A DNA stretch of 64,000 bases from Candidatus Polarisedimenticolaceae bacterium (GCA_036275915.1 DASUCV010000011.1:1-64000); one strand, 5' to 3'. Counted from the stretch's first letter, positions 30,901 through 40,088 are shown. Made by a program: numbers and translations. The notes: generated by a model from the sequence alone, not told the origin.

Positions 30901-31108
30901 TGACGATCGGGTAGGTCACCTGGTCCTCGAGGACGTCGGGGCTCCGGTCCCATCGGGAGTAGACGATGACCTGCGTGTCCGAGAGGTCCGGGATCGCGTC
31001 GAGCGGGATCGTCTTCACCGCCTGGACGGCGAAGCCGACCGCGACCAGGGTCAGGAGGATGACGAGCAGCTTGTTCCTCGCCGACCATGCGATGACGCGC
31101 GCGATCAT
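27935..31108 (-). CDS. cusA: CusA/CzcA-family heavy-metal efflux RND transporter
   Basis: Inner-membrane pump exporting metal ions with proton uptake. At 1057 residues with twelve membrane segments it has the normal family layout; IPLDAIPDLSDTQVIVYSRW, the segment NRIDMLSTGIRTPIG and GLIALMGLDAETGVFMLLFLD are family hallmarks. By eye against E. coli CusA, two of the three copper-binding Met positions are kept (in RIDMLSTG and TGPAMIR) while the third is Leu (ARFGLSVRQ). The specificity may therefore differ from Cu(I)/Ag(I). It overlaps the adaptor gene by ATGA. Confidence 0.92.
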   Translation of the reverse strand: MIARVIAWSARNKLLVILLTLVAVGFAVQAVKTIPLDAIPDLSDTQVIVYSRWDRSPDVLEDQVTYPIVTSLLGAPKVKAIRGFSDFGYSFVYIIFEDGTDLYWARSRVVEYLSKILPRLPEGVRTEIGPDATGVGWVYQYALVDRTGRHDLAELRSFQDWYLRYWLQSVPGVAEVASIGGYQKQYQVQVRPERLRAYGVSLERVIEAVRDGNAETSGRLVEIAGSEFTVRGRGYAKSVADLESIALGASASGTPILVRDVAEVSIGPEMRRGIADLDGRGDAVGGIVVMRSGENALNVIERVKSKMRDVHASLPEGVEIVPTYDRSGLIVRSIHTLEHELILALVIVSLVVLIFLWHIPSAIVPIVTIPISVLLAFIPMSLLGVTSNIMSLAGIAISIGVLVDGAIVEVENAYKKLEIWQHGGGKGDFHAIRLAALQEVGPSVFFSLLVIAVAFLPIFTLVDQEGRLFKPLAYTKNLAMAIAAILAITFDPAVRMMFTRMHESVFRPRWAAWLWNRVTVGTYYPEERHPVSRVLFAVYEPVCDFVLRWRKTTIAAALLLVAITVPAYFKLGREFMPPLDEGDLVYMPITLPGVSVTEMERVLQRMDALLADTPEVIRVYGKAGRAETSTDPAPLSMVETTVMLKPMSRWRPGMTREKLEAELHAKLQLPGVTNAWVMPIRNRIDMLSTGIRTPIGVKIFGGDLAVIEEVGASVEAALRDVPGTRSVFAERTTGGNFLDFDLKRDALARFGLSVRQAETAITSAIGGEPVTTILAGRERYGVSVRYPRELRDDPSAMRQVLISLPSGGSVPLEQIAEIRTRTGPAMIRDENGLLAGYVFVDVAGRDIGGYVEEAKRRVAASVHPPAGTSLQWSGQYENMERVKSRLKLVVPLTLAVIIVLLYLNTKSAAKTTIVMLAVPFSAVGAVWLLAALGYNVSIATWVGLIALMGLDAETGVFMLLFLDLAYDERVAAGTMRTKADLREAIIQGAVKRVRPKLMTVTAAFAGLLPIMFSTGTGADMMKRVAAPMIGGLVTSFILELLVYPPVYAMWRGKSLPA

Positions 31109-32373
31109 GGCGTGGGGCCGCCTGCGGCCTGGAACGCCGATCGCAGCCGCGACTCCGAGTCGACGAAGAAGCTCGCCGCGGCGAGGACGCGCTCGCCTGC
31201 CTTCAAACCCGACACGACCTCGTAACGGTCGGCGAGCGCGATGCCCAGCTTGACCTCCCGCGGGTCGAACTGATCGGCGGACGGGCTCACGAAGACGAGA
31301 TCGCGCTCTCCGGTCCTGAGGACGGCGTCCTTCGGGACGGTGAGCCGCGCTCCCAGATCGCCGGAGAGCGCAACGTCCGCGAACATCCCCGGCTTCAAGG
31401 CGAGATCGCGATTGTCGAGGACGATGCGCGCGGCGACGGTCCGCGTCGGCTCGTCGACGAGCGGCGAGACCAGCTCGACGCGCCCGCGATACGTCCTTCC
31501 CGGCAGGAAGGAAAGCGTGATCGTGGCCGGCTGGCCCGCCCGCACGAACGGGAGATCGGACTCGTAGATCGCGGCCTGCAGCCACACCGAGGAGAGGTCG
31601 GCGATGTCGAGGAGGCTCGTCTCGGATTCGATCCTCTCGCCGTGGCTGACGTTCCTCGCGGTGATGGTTCCGGTGAGGGGCGAATAGAGGATGACGGTCC
31701 GCTGCGCTTGCCGCGTACGGACGAGGTCTTCGATCTGCCCCTCGGTCATGTCCTGGAGCACGAGGCGCTTGCGCGCGGCGTCGACGAGCCGCTCGGCGTC
31801 CTCGCGCACGCCCGGGACCGACGACGTCACCGCGCGGGAGCGGTGATCGAGCGCGACCAGGTATTCCTGCTGGCTCGCGAGCAGCTCGGGGCTGTAGATC
31901 TCGAGGAGCGGATCGCCCCGCTGGACGGCGTCCCCCGCGGCGCCGGCGAAGACGTGCTCGATCCAGCCCTGGATCTTCGTGTGGACGTGGAACATCCGCG
32001 TCTCGTCGTAAGACACCTTTCCGACCGTCCGGATCGTGCGGGAGAGCGGCATGGTCACGACCGTCTCGGTGCGCGCGCCGATCAGACGCCGCCCCGTCTC
32101 GGAGATCGTGACGGGGACCCGGCCCGCGACCGGGACGCCCGCTGAAGCGGCATCGCTCGTCGCGTTGGCGACGAGCGTCATCCCGCAGATCGGACAGGCC
32201 CCGGGACGGTCGGAGACGACGCTCGGGTGCATCGGGCAGTGATAGAGCGCCTTGGCGGAGCTCGCCTGCTCGACCGTCCCACCGGCGCGATGCGCGACCG
32301 CGTAGCGATACCCGCCGAGAGCGCCCGCACCGAGGGCGGCCACCACGGCCAGCGCGACCCCGAGCTTCCTCAT
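31105..32373 (-). CDS. cusB: CusB-type efflux periplasmic adaptor with metal-binding domain
   Basis: Membrane fusion protein joining the RND pump to the outer-membrane channel. The 422-residue protein has one N-terminal membrane anchor, then a heavy-metal-binding motif (YHCPMHPSV and CPICGMTL near residues 43-65), then the barrel-sandwich/hairpin domains (KIQGWIEHVFAGAAGDAVQRGDPL, SPLTGTITARNVSHGERI). The metal-binding motif is typical of Cu/Ag adaptors and supports a copper or silver role. ATGA overlaps join it to both neighbours. Confidence 0.9.
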   Translation of the reverse strand: MRKLGVALAVVAALGAGALGGYRYAVAHRAGGTVEQASSAKALYHCPMHPSVVSDRPGACPICGMTLVANATSDAASAGVPVAGRVPVTISETGRRLIGARTETVVTMPLSRTIRTVGKVSYDETRMFHVHTKIQGWIEHVFAGAAGDAVQRGDPLLEIYSPELLASQQEYLVALDHRSRAVTSSVPGVREDAERLVDAARKRLVLQDMTEGQIEDLVRTRQAQRTVILYSPLTGTITARNVSHGERIESETSLLDIADLSSVWLQAAIYESDLPFVRAGQPATITLSFLPGRTYRGRVELVSPLVDEPTRTVAARIVLDNRDLALKPGMFADVALSGDLGARLTVPKDAVLRTGERDLVFVSPSADQFDPREVKLGIALADRYEVVSGLKAGERVLAAASFFVDSESRLRSAFQAAGGPTP

Positions 32374-33617
32374 GGCGTCACCTCGACGATCGTGGTTCCC
32401 GTCGCCGCTTCGAGACGCGCCAAAGTCTGAAGGCGCGCCGCTTCGAGATCGGTCGCGTCGCGGCGGTCGGCGAGAAGACGGTTGAGGGCATCGAGGACCA
32501 CGCCCAGCTCGGACCGCCCCGCCGAAAGCTGCGCGCGCGCGGCCTCGAGCCCTGCCACGTCCTCGGGAATCAACGCCTCGCGGTAGAGGACGAGGCGTCG
32601 GTCGGCCGAGGCGACGTCGTTGACCGCCGCGAGCGTCTCGGCGCGGGCCCTGAGGGCGGCCGCGTCGCGGTCGTGGCGCGCGGCGGTCAGATCGGCCTCG
32701 GACTGGACGATCCCGCGTGCCTGGTCCCGCGACTTCCACACCGGGAGGCGCAAGGAGATCCCGCCGACGACCATCGGATCGAGCCCGCCGCGGTACTGGT
32801 ACGCGGCGAGCCAGGAGAGCTCGGGCTTCCCGGCGGACTTGGCTTCGGTCAACGCCGCCTCGGCACGCGCGGTCCGCCCCGCGGCTTCGCGGACGAAGGG
32901 CGAGGAGTCCGACCCCGCATTCGCGAGCGACGTCGCATCCGCGGGGAGCGTCGCGGAAGGCAGCGACGCCGCCGCACCGATGGCGGCTCCAGCGTCGCGC
33001 CCGAGGGTCGCGCAGAGCTCCAGCTCGACATCGCGCCGGTCACGGGCGGTCTCTTCGAGCTGCACATCCAGCCGGCGCTTCGCGGTCTGCGCGCGCAACA
33101 GGCTCTCCTGCGTCCCCATTCCCGACTCGTAGCGTGCCCTCGCCGCCGCAAGCTCGGTCGCGAGGATCTCTCCCGTCTCCCCGAGAAAAGCCGCCGTCCG
33201 ATCGAGCCGGTAAAGATCGGCGTACAGGCCGATCACGCGCGCCCGAAGACGTGCACGCATCGACTCGACCGACAGGCTCGCGATCGTGGCGTCCGCCTTC
33301 GCGACACCCGACGCCGCGTCGCGCACGCTCCTCCGCGGGACGTCCTGCTCCCAGCCGACCGTGACGTTCGAGAACTCCGAGCTGCCGAGCGTCAGCCGAT
33401 CGAGACTGTCGTTCGTGTACGAGACCGAGAGCTTCGGCTCCGGGAGCGCTTGCCGCCTCTCGGGCACTTCCCGCGCGCCCTGCGCGCGCGCGATTCCCGC
33501 GAGCAGGTCGGGATTCGCTGCGTCGAGCTCGGCGAGCATCGCGGCGAGATTCGCGGGCGGCGGATCGGCGGCATGGCCGAGCGACGTGGCGAACAGGATT
33601 GCGGCAACGACTCTCAT
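32370..33617 (-). CDS. cusC: TolC/CusC-family outer-membrane efflux protein
   Basis: Outer-membrane channel of the metal efflux complex. The 415-residue protein has a signal peptide (ends GHAA near residue 16) and two OEP repeats of long amphipathic helices, each with typical ARARYESGMGTQESLLRAQ and AARAQLSAGRSELGVVLDAL segments. It is the second gene of the operon, after the Cys-rich protein, and overlaps the adaptor gene by ATGA. Confidence 0.87.
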   Translation of the reverse strand: MRVVAAILFATSLGHAADPPPANLAAMLAELDAANPDLLAGIARAQGAREVPERRQALPEPKLSVSYTNDSLDRLTLGSSEFSNVTVGWEQDVPRRSVRDAASGVAKADATIASLSVESMRARLRARVIGLYADLYRLDRTAAFLGETGEILATELAAARARYESGMGTQESLLRAQTAKRRLDVQLEETARDRRDVELELCATLGRDAGAAIGAAASLPSATLPADATSLANAGSDSSPFVREAAGRTARAEAALTEAKSAGKPELSWLAAYQYRGGLDPMVVGGISLRLPVWKSRDQARGIVQSEADLTAARHDRDAAALRARAETLAAVNDVASADRRLVLYREALIPEDVAGLEAARAQLSAGRSELGVVLDALNRLLADRRDATDLEAARLQTLARLEAATGTTIVEVTP

Positions 33618-33692
33618 GGATCGACTCCTCCACGGACGACACGGTCTCGCGGACGGCGGCGTCCGCGCGGCTCACGGGTCTCGCGCGAGGGG

Positions 33693-34061
33693 TCAGATCA
33701 GGAGGGAGCGGTTCAGGCTCAGGAGATCGGGCGGGGAATCGTCGGGCGAAGCGGCGCGGTGGCTGCGGCGCGCAAGACGCGCGGCCTCCGTCGGCGTGAT
33801 CGTGAACGAGATCATCGTGACGGGAGCCGACGTCGCCGCGGCCGCGAGCCCGGCAAGGGTGTCCTTGGCGCGCGCCGCGGGCCGCGGGGTCGCCGGAGCC
33901 TTGCAGCAACCCTTCGGCATGGGGGACGCCGCCGTGGTCGCGCAGCATGCGGGACGCTTCGGCGTCTGAAGCTTGAGGCAGCATGCGGGACGCGCCGCCG
34001 CCAGCGTGGGGACGAGCACGCACGACAGGAGGAGCGCGGCGAGCCATCGGGAGCGCGGCAT
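33693..34061 (-). CDS. Small exported Cys-rich protein of the metal efflux operon
   Basis: The 122-residue protein heads the cusCBA-type operon, 75 bases upstream of the channel gene. It has a signal peptide (LAALLLSCVLVPTLAAA) and three adjacent CC pairs within 30 residues after it (ACCLK, ACCAT, GCCKA). The rest is Ala/Ser/Arg-rich with a hydrophobic end. The CC pairs suggest metal binding in the periplasm, perhaps as a sensor or carrier for the pump. I recognise no family. The ATG at 34061 is chosen for the signal peptide; no clear ribosome site is present. Confidence 0.65.
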   Translation of the reverse strand: MPRSRWLAALLLSCVLVPTLAAARPACCLKLQTPKRPACCATTAASPMPKGCCKAPATPRPAARAKDTLAGLAAAATSAPVTMISFTITPTEAARLARRSHRAASPDDSPPDLLSLNRSLLI

Positions 34062-34113
34062 CGAGAGGGAAGATACCGGCGTCCCCCCGCCGGGGGCAAG
34101 CGCGCGAGCGTGG

Positions 34114-34126
34114 GACAATCGGCGTC
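34114..34126 (+). promoter_or_regulatory. Putative near-leaderless promoter
   Basis: GACAAT at 34114-34119 precedes the ATG at 34127 by seven bases, and no Shine-Dalgarno lies between. It resembles the arrangement at five other genes. Confidence 0.35.
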
Positions 34127-34912
34127 ATGGCCGGCTCCTGGACCCTGTCACCCCCGTATTTCCTCGCGTTTTCGTTCCTTTGTGGGGTCGTCGGATTCAG
34201 GATGGGATGGCGCATGAACAGCCGCGCGGCCCTTCCCCTGTCCCAGGGGGTCCTCGGGTGGGTCGCCTATCTCGCCGCCGGGTCGTTCCTCGGAACGGCG
34301 TGGTCGGCCGCGGCGGTCGGCGCCTGGGCGGTGGGAACGTCGGTCGCGTCGACCTACGTATTCTTTCGCAATGCCACCGAGGTGGACGATCGCGTCCTCC
34401 GCGCCAAGCCGTACCGCGAGGAGATGCTGACGTGGCTCGAGTCGGGTCGCGGCCCCGAGGCGCGGCCGCTCGAGACGCTCGCCAGGCACACGCGCGAGCT
34501 GATCTGGTACGTCGCCGCGGCCGTCATGACCGCGAACCTCGGCGCGCTCGTCATGGGCGCGATCCTCCTCAACTACATGAACGCGTACGTCGCCACGATC
34601 GTGCGCGCCGCCACGAGGCCTCTCCGCGCCGCCGCGCTCGCGTGGAACGTCTGGAGCGTCGTGCGCGTCGCCGCCTACATCGCGCTCGGAGCGGCGGGGG
34701 GCTCGCTCGTCCTGCGCTTCCTCTCGTTCCGCGTCGACGCCGCCGCCATGCGAGGGCTGGCGATCGCGGGCGCCGCCGGCGCCGTCCTCGATCTCACGCT
34801 GAAGCTCGCGCTCTCGCGCCCGCTCGGTCGCGCGCTCGCCTCGTCGATCGATCTCGCCGCCGCGCGAGAGAACCGCTTCGTCCAGCCGACGCTGGCGCTC
34901 CACCTCGAGTGA
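34127..34912 (+). CDS. Multi-pass membrane protein of unknown function
   Basis: The 261-residue protein has roughly six hydrophobic segments ([93 protein letters not shown]) and a hydrophilic stretch at residues 90-125. No family is recognised. Its stop shares a base with the start of the MBL-fold gene, so they are translated together and may act together. Confidence 0.72.
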   Translation: MAGSWTLSPPYFLAFSFLCGVVGFRMGWRMNSRAALPLSQGVLGWVAYLAAGSFLGTAWSAAAVGAWAVGTSVASTYVFFRNATEVDDRVLRAKPYREEMLTWLESGRGPEARPLETLARHTRELIWYVAAAVMTANLGALVMGAILLNYMNAYVATIVRAATRPLRAAALAWNVWSVVRVAAYIALGAAGGSLVLRFLSFRVDAAAMRGLAIAGAAGAVLDLTLKLALSRPLGRALASSIDLAAARENRFVQPTLALHLE

Positions 34913-35943
34913 TGCGCGGGCTCTTCCATCCGGCGTTCCTGCACCCGCCGACCGGCGACCCGGGCGTCTGGGTCGACATGCCCGACGAGGGGCGCGCGCT
35001 CCTCCTCGACCTCCCCGCTCTCACCCACGTGACGCACCGCAAGCTGCTCCGTGTGGCCCACGCCGTCGTCACTCACACGCACATGGATCACTTCGTCGGC
35101 TTCGATCATCTCCTCCGCATCGCGCTCCGCCGGGAGGACCTGCTCACGGTCACCGGCCCCGAGGGATTTCTCTCGAGCGTACGCGGGCGCGTCGCGGCAT
35201 ACGCGTGGAACCTCATCGCGAGCTATCCCGTCCGCCTGCGCGTTCAGGAGGTCGCGGGCGCCGTCCTCCGCGCCGAGGAGTACTCCGGCGCCTCGGAGAT
35301 GCGGCCGGAGCCGCTCCCCGACGTCCCGTTCACGGGGACCGTGCACGCCGAGCGGGCCTTTCGCGTCGACGTCGCGACGCTCGATCACGGTCTTCCCGTC
35401 CTCGGGATCGCGGTACGCGAGGTCGAGCACCTCGCGGTCGATCGCGACCGGCTCGATCGCCGGGGGCTCGTGCCGGGGCCGTGGCTCGCGCGCCTCAAGG
35501 ACGCGATCCGCCGCGGCGAAGCCGGCGACACCCCGATCGCCGCCGAGCGCGACGATGGGACCTCCGTCACGCTGTCCCTCGGCGAGATCGGCCCGGAGGT
35601 CGTGCGGCGCGGGCCGGGCCAGGCGCTGGGCTACCTCACCGATCTGGCGGGGACCGAGGTGAACCTGGCGCGCGCCGCCGAGCTCGTCCGCGACGTCGAC
35701 CTCCTCCTCTGCGAGGCGGCGTTCCTCGATGCCGATCGCGATCTCGCATCGGAGCGGCATCACCTCACCGCCGCCCAGGCGGGACGGCTCGCGCGGGACG
35801 CGGGCGCGAAGCGCCTCGCGATCTTCCATCTCTCGCCGCGCTACGAAGGGCGGGAGCGCGATCTCTTCGACGAAGCCGCCGAGGCGTTCGGGGCCCCGAC
35901 CCTCGAAATGCCGGTCGTTCCGGCTGCTACAATCCGCGCATGA
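34912..35943 (+). CDS. MBL-fold metallohydrolase, RNase Z-like
   Basis: Zinc hydrolase of 343 residues. The THTHMDHF motif near residue 56 gives the H-x-H-x-D-H metal site, and later histidines lie in [13 protein letters not shown] and [10 protein letters not shown], the pattern seen in RNase Z/ElaC relatives. An insertion of ~100 residues between the first motif and the C-terminal part makes it unlike canonical tRNA 3' processing enzymes. It sits between a membrane protein and purE. The substrate is unknown. Confidence 0.78.
   Translation: MRGLFHPAFLHPPTGDPGVWVDMPDEGRALLLDLPALTHVTHRKLLRVAHAVVTHTHMDHFVGFDHLLRIALRREDLLTVTGPEGFLSSVRGRVAAYAWNLIASYPVRLRVQEVAGAVLRAEEYSGASEMRPEPLPDVPFTGTVHAERAFRVDVATLDHGLPVLGIAVREVEHLAVDRDRLDRRGLVPGPWLARLKDAIRRGEAGDTPIAAERDDGTSVTLSLGEIGPEVVRRGPGQALGYLTDLAGTEVNLARAAELVRDVDLLLCEAAFLDADRDLASERHHLTAAQAGRLARDAGAKRLAIFHLSPRYEGRERDLFDEAAEAFGAPTLEMPVVPAATIRA
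35928..35939 (+). promoter_or_regulatory. Putative leaderless promoter of purE
   Basis: TACAAT at 35928-35933 is followed by six bases and the purE ATG at 35940. A weak TCGAAA -35 lies at 35903. It lies inside the end of the MBL-fold gene. Confidence 0.5.
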
Positions 35944-36455
35944 AGCCGCTCGTGGGCCTGATCATGGGTTCGCGCTCCGATTGGGAGACTCTGCAGGAAG
36001 CGGCGGAGACCTTGGAGCGGCTCGGCATCGCCCACGAGGTGAAGGTCGTCTCGGCCCACCGCACTCCCGATCTCCTGTTCGAGTACGCCGGGTCCGCCGA
36101 GGCGCGCGGGCTCGAGGTCATCATCGCGGGCGCGGGTGGGGCGGCCCATCTTCCCGGCATGACCGCCTCGAAGACCTCGCTCCCGGTCCTCGGCGTCCCG
36201 ATCGAGTCGAAGACGCTCAAGGGGGTCGACTCGCTCCTCTCGATCGTCCAGATGCCGGCCGGCGTGCCCGTGGGGACGCTCGCGATCGGGAGATCCGGCG
36301 CCGTGAACGCGGCGCTCCTCGCCGCGGCGATTCTCGGCAATCACCACCCCGAGATCCGCGCGGCGCTCAAGAACTTCCGCGTCGCGCAGACCGAGCGCGT
36401 CCTCGACAGCCCGGACCCGCGCCAGCCGGAAGGCCAGGCCCGAAGAACGACATGA
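35940..36455 (+). CDS. purE: 5-(carboxyamino)imidazole ribonucleotide mutase
   Basis: Purine biosynthesis: moves the carboxylate of N5-CAIR to give CAIR. The 171-residue protein has the substrate-binding MGSRSDW, catalytic SAHRTP (His near residue 41) and [11 protein letters not shown] motifs of class I PurE. Its stop overlaps the purK start (ATGA), the usual arrangement, and it starts inside the end of the MBL-fold gene (ATGA). Confidence 0.95.
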   Translation: MKPLVGLIMGSRSDWETLQEAAETLERLGIAHEVKVVSAHRTPDLLFEYAGSAEARGLEVIIAGAGGAAHLPGMTASKTSLPVLGVPIESKTLKGVDSLLSIVQMPAGVPVGTLAIGRSGAVNAALLAAAILGNHHPEIRAALKNFRVAQTERVLDSPDPRQPEGQARRTT

Positions 36456-37558
36456 CGGTTGTCGGCGTGCTCGGCGCGGGTCAGCTCGGAAGGATGCTGG
36501 CCCTGGCGGGGTATCCCCTCGGCTTGCGCTTCGTCTTCTACGACCCGAGCGCCGAAGCTCCCGCGGGCCATCTCGCCGAGCTTCGCTCGTCGTCGTGGGA
36601 CGATCACGACGCGCTGGTCGCGTTCGCCGGCGAGGTCGATCTCGTGACCTACGAATTCGAGAACGTCCCGGTCGCGGTCGCGAGCCGGTTGGCCGAGCGC
36701 GTTCCCGTGCACCCGTCGCCGCGGGCGCTCGAGGTCGCGCAGGATCGTCTCAAGGAGAAGCACCTCTTCCGCGACCTCGGCTTCGGAACGGCGCCGTTCG
36801 CCCCCGTCGACACGCGCGACGATCTCTCCCGTGCGGTGGAGGCGCTCGGACTTCCCGCCGTCTTGAAAACGCGCACCGAGGGGTACGACGGCAAGGGCCA
36901 GCGCGTGCTCCGCCGCCCGAGCGACCTCGACCCCGCGTTCGCGGCGCTCGGAGGTCGGCCGCTCATCCTCGAGGGGTTCATTCCGTTCACGCGCGAGCTG
37001 TCGATCCTCGCCGCGCGCGGGCGGAACGGCGATACCGCCTTCTGGCCGCTCGTCGAGAACGTCCACCGCGACGGCATCCTGCGCCTCTCGGTCGCGCCGG
37101 CACAGGTCGCCCCGACGCTCGCAGAGAGCGCGATGGGCCTCGCCGGTCGCGCGCTCGAGGCGCTCGACTACGTCGGCGTCGTCGCGATCGAGCTGTTCGA
37201 GCACGAGGGGCGCCTCGTCGCGAACGAGATGGCTCCGCGCGTCCACAACTCGGGGCACTGGACGATCGAGGGCTCGCGCACGAGCCAGTTCGAGAACCAC
37301 CTGCGCGCGCTCCTCGGCCTTCCCCTGGGCGACACCGCGATGAACGGCGTCGCCGCCATGGTGAACCTGATCGGGGAGACCCCGGACCCGGCCTCGCTCC
37401 TTGAGATCGAGGGCTCGCATCTCCATCTCTACGGGAAGCCCGCGCGACCCGGACGGAAGCTCGGCCACGTGACCCTGGTCGAGCCCGATCGCACGGCGCT
37501 TGGCGCGGCGCTCGCGCGCGTCGCGAGCGTGGTGGACGAGCCCTCGTTGTCTCGATGA
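36452..37558 (+). CDS. purK: 5-(carboxyamino)imidazole ribonucleotide synthase
   Basis: ATP-grasp enzyme making N5-CAIR from AIR, bicarbonate and ATP, the step before PurE. The 368-residue protein starts [16 protein letters not shown] and has the nucleotide-binding [13 protein letters not shown] and the metal-binding [14 protein letters not shown] with the substrate Arg/His. ATGA overlaps connect it with purE and with the unknown gene downstream. Confidence 0.95.
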   Translation: MTVVGVLGAGQLGRMLALAGYPLGLRFVFYDPSAEAPAGHLAELRSSSWDDHDALVAFAGEVDLVTYEFENVPVAVASRLAERVPVHPSPRALEVAQDRLKEKHLFRDLGFGTAPFAPVDTRDDLSRAVEALGLPAVLKTRTEGYDGKGQRVLRRPSDLDPAFAALGGRPLILEGFIPFTRELSILAARGRNGDTAFWPLVENVHRDGILRLSVAPAQVAPTLAESAMGLAGRALEALDYVGVVAIELFEHEGRLVANEMAPRVHNSGHWTIEGSRTSQFENHLRALLGLPLGDTAMNGVAAMVNLIGETPDPASLLEIEGSHLHLYGKPARPGRKLGHVTLVEPDRTALGAALARVASVVDEPSLSR

Positions 37559-38682
37559 GTGCCCTCCGGTGGATCTGGCCGCTCCTGGCGGTCGCCCTCG
37601 CGGTGCTGATCCCCTGGGCCGGGTACGAGTGGCGCCCGGCACGGCCGCTCCCGCTCGTCGTCCTCGACAAGACCGTGCCGTTCCGTAACTGGATCGAGCA
37701 CCGTTCGCTGTTCTGGCTGCTCGAGCACGACCGGATCGTCCACGCCGACGGCACACCGTACGCCTTCGATCGCGATTATCTCGGGGCTCATCCACCGCCC
37801 CTGGCGGGCGACCCACCCGAGCGGACGCGTGACCTTGCCGCCGAGGACGTCCGCGGCGCCCGCCTCGTCTATCTCGCCGACACCTACGGCGTCTACCGGG
37901 ACGATCTCAGGAGCGGAGCCCGTATGGCGGCGGCCCTCGAGCGCAGCCCGAAGATCTACGGCGGGCTCACGACGGCCGAGGCCGAGGCCGCGGCCGAGGC
38001 GCCGCGGCAGGGAAAGACGCTCGTCGCGGAGTTCAACACGCTCGGAAGCCCGACCGGCGCGGACGCACGCGGCATCCTCGAGTCGGCACTCGGGGTGAGG
38101 TGGACGCGCTGGATCGGCCGGTATTTCCCGCATCTCGACGATCGCGCCGAGGTGCCGCAGTGGATGAGGGAGGACTACGAGCGCGAGTGGAAGAAGCCGT
38201 GGCAATTCGAAGGGCCCGGCTACGTCCTCATGCAGGACGACGAGCACTGCGAGGTCCTGCGGATCGGCCCGGAGGCCGAGGCGATCGGCCTCACGATCGA
38301 GCGCGATGAGAAGAAAGGCACGCTCGACCACGCCGCCGATCTCGTCCCGTACCCCTACTGGTTCGACGTTGTCGAGGAGCGCGGCGCCACGCGCCTGGCC
38401 TCGTTCCAATGGCATCTCACCGAGGCGGGGAGGAGCCGGCTGGCGGCGCGGAAGCTCCCCGCGCGCTTTCCCGCCGTGACCCGGATGGGAACGGCCTGGT
38501 ACTTTGCCGGCGACTTCGCCGACAATCCGATGGACCCGAGGCCCGTCCCGTTCCTCGGGTACACGGTCTTCCGGCGTTTCGCCGAGGGGATGAAGTTGGC
38601 ACCGTCCGAGACCGCGTTCTACTGGAGGTTCTACGTGCCGATGATGCAAGCGATTCTTCGCGACGCGCAGGCCGCGCGATGA
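37555..38682 (+). CDS. Membrane-anchored periplasmic protein of unknown function
   Basis: The 375-residue protein has one N-terminal hydrophobic helix (WIWPLLAVALAVLIPWAGY) and a large soluble part. Visible segments are KTVPFRNWIEHRSLFWLLEH, VYLADTYGVYRDD, EFNTLGSPTGADARG and FPAVTRMGTAWYFAGDFADN. I do not recognise the family. It overlaps purK and the M23 peptidase gene by ATGA on both sides. Together with the peptidase this suggests a cell-envelope or polysaccharide role, coupled to purEK only by transcription. Confidence 0.7.
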   Translation: MSALRWIWPLLAVALAVLIPWAGYEWRPARPLPLVVLDKTVPFRNWIEHRSLFWLLEHDRIVHADGTPYAFDRDYLGAHPPPLAGDPPERTRDLAAEDVRGARLVYLADTYGVYRDDLRSGARMAAALERSPKIYGGLTTAEAEAAAEAPRQGKTLVAEFNTLGSPTGADARGILESALGVRWTRWIGRYFPHLDDRAEVPQWMREDYEREWKKPWQFEGPGYVLMQDDEHCEVLRIGPEAEAIGLTIERDEKKGTLDHAADLVPYPYWFDVVEERGATRLASFQWHLTEAGRSRLAARKLPARFPAVTRMGTAWYFAGDFADNPMDPRPVPFLGYTVFRRFAEGMKLAPSETAFYWRFYVPMMQAILRDAQAAR

Positions 38683-40088
38683 AACGACGCTCCTCCTACG
38701 ATCGCCGCTCGCGCGGCGGCGGCCTCCTGCCCAAGGTTCTCCTCGTCCTCATCCTGCTCGCGGGCCTGGTGCTCGGCGTGCGCGGCGCAGTGCGCACCGG
38801 CGGCGTTCCGGAGATCGCGATCGTGCCGGCCGCCAAAGCGATCGGCGCCAAGACTCCGGTCACGGTGACGGTGAAGGAGCCGGCGCGCGGCCTGACCGGC
38901 GTGAAGATCGAGTTCGTTCAAGGGGACCGGAAAGACGTCCTCGCGGAAAAAACGTACGTTCCGGAGGCGGCGTGGTCGTTCGGCGGCGCCAAGACCCCGG
39001 AGGACACGTTCAAGCTGGAGCTGGGGCGCGATGCCCAGAAGGGGCTCAAGGCCGGCAATGCGACGGTCCGCGTGACCGCCTCCCGCGCCGGGAGCTGGCT
39101 CCGCCACCCCGAGGCAGTCAGCCAGGAGGTCACGCTCCCGGTCCGTCTCACGCCGCCGTCGCTCGCGGTCGTCTCGTCGTTCACCTACATCAATCAGGGC
39201 GGCTGCGAGGCGGTCGTCTACCGGGTCGGAGAGACATCGGTCAAGGACGGTGTCGTCGCCGGGTCATGGTTCTTCCCCGGATTCCCGCTTCCCGGGGGCG
39301 GCAAGGACGACCGGTTCGCGTTCTTCGCCGTTCCCTACGATCTCGGCGACGCGTCGGAAGTGCGCCTGACCGCCGAGGACGAAGTCGGCAATGCGTCGCA
39401 CGTCGCCTTCATCGACAAGTTCTTCGCGAAGCCGCTCCACCGCGACACGATCCCGCTCGACGACAAGTTCCTCGCCAAGGTCGTGGGGCCGATCATGTCG
39501 CAGACCCCCGAGCTCGCCGACAAGGGCAACCCGCTCGACAACTACCTCGAGATCAACCGCAACCTGCGGAAGATCGACAACGCCAAGCTCATCGAGCTCG
39601 CGAAGGGATCGCAGGCGAAGTTCCTCTGGAACAAGCCGTTCCAGGCGATGGGCTCGACCAAGGTCATGGCGCACTTCGCCGACCGCCGCAGCTACGTGTA
39701 CAAGGGCAAGAGCGTCGATCAGCAGGACCATCTCGGGCTCGACCTCGCGGGGGTCTCGCGCGCGCCCGTGCCTGCGGCGAACGACGGCGTCGTCGTGCTC
39801 GCGAGCTTCCTCGGGATCTACGGCAACGCCGTCGTCATCGACCACGGCTACGGGCTCATGTCGCTCTACGGCCACCTCTCGTCGATCGACGTCAAGGAGG
39901 GCCAGACCGTGACCCGCGGCCAGGTGCTCGGCCACAGCGGCGACACCGGCCTCGCCGCCGGCGATCATCTCCACTTCGCCATTCTTCTGCAGGGGCTCCC
40001 CGTCAGCCCGGTGGAGTGGTGGGACCCGCACTGGCTCCAGGACCGCATCGCCCGGAAGCTGGGGCGCGGCTTCCCGCTCGGCTCCTAG
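38679..40088 (+). CDS. M23-family metallopeptidase, membrane anchored
   Basis: LytM-type murein endopeptidase or divisome activator of 469 residues. It has a basic N-terminus, a membrane helix (LPKVLLVLILLAGLVLGV near residues 17-35), a ~300-residue beta-rich linker region and a C-terminal M23 domain with the zinc ligands H-x3-D in DHLGLDLAG and HLHFAI. Both active-site elements are intact, so it is probably catalytic rather than an EnvC-like activator. The final CTAG is shared with the stop of the convergent ankyrin gene. Confidence 0.88.
   Translation: MKRRSSYDRRSRGGGLLPKVLLVLILLAGLVLGVRGAVRTGGVPEIAIVPAAKAIGAKTPVTVTVKEPARGLTGVKIEFVQGDRKDVLAEKTYVPEAAWSFGGAKTPEDTFKLELGRDAQKGLKAGNATVRVTASRAGSWLRHPEAVSQEVTLPVRLTPPSLAVVSSFTYINQGGCEAVVYRVGETSVKDGVVAGSWFFPGFPLPGGGKDDRFAFFAVPYDLGDASEVRLTAEDEVGNASHVAFIDKFFAKPLHRDTIPLDDKFLAKVVGPIMSQTPELADKGNPLDNYLEINRNLRKIDNAKLIELAKGSQAKFLWNKPFQAMGSTKVMAHFADRRSYVYKGKSVDQQDHLGLDLAGVSRAPVPAANDGVVVLASFLGIYGNAVVIDHGYGLMSLYGHLSSIDVKEGQTVTRGQVLGHSGDTGLAAGDHLHFAILLQGLPVSPVEWWDPHWLQDRIARKLGRGFPLGS

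Noticed and set aside
28520-31225. A 900-codon plus-strand frame over the efflux pump gene.
   Set aside because: It is a shadow of the CusA-type gene with highly charged, low-complexity translation.
40085-40088. Shared CTAG used as stop by two convergent genes.
   Set aside because: Compact, but common by chance in dense genomes; no special role is supported.
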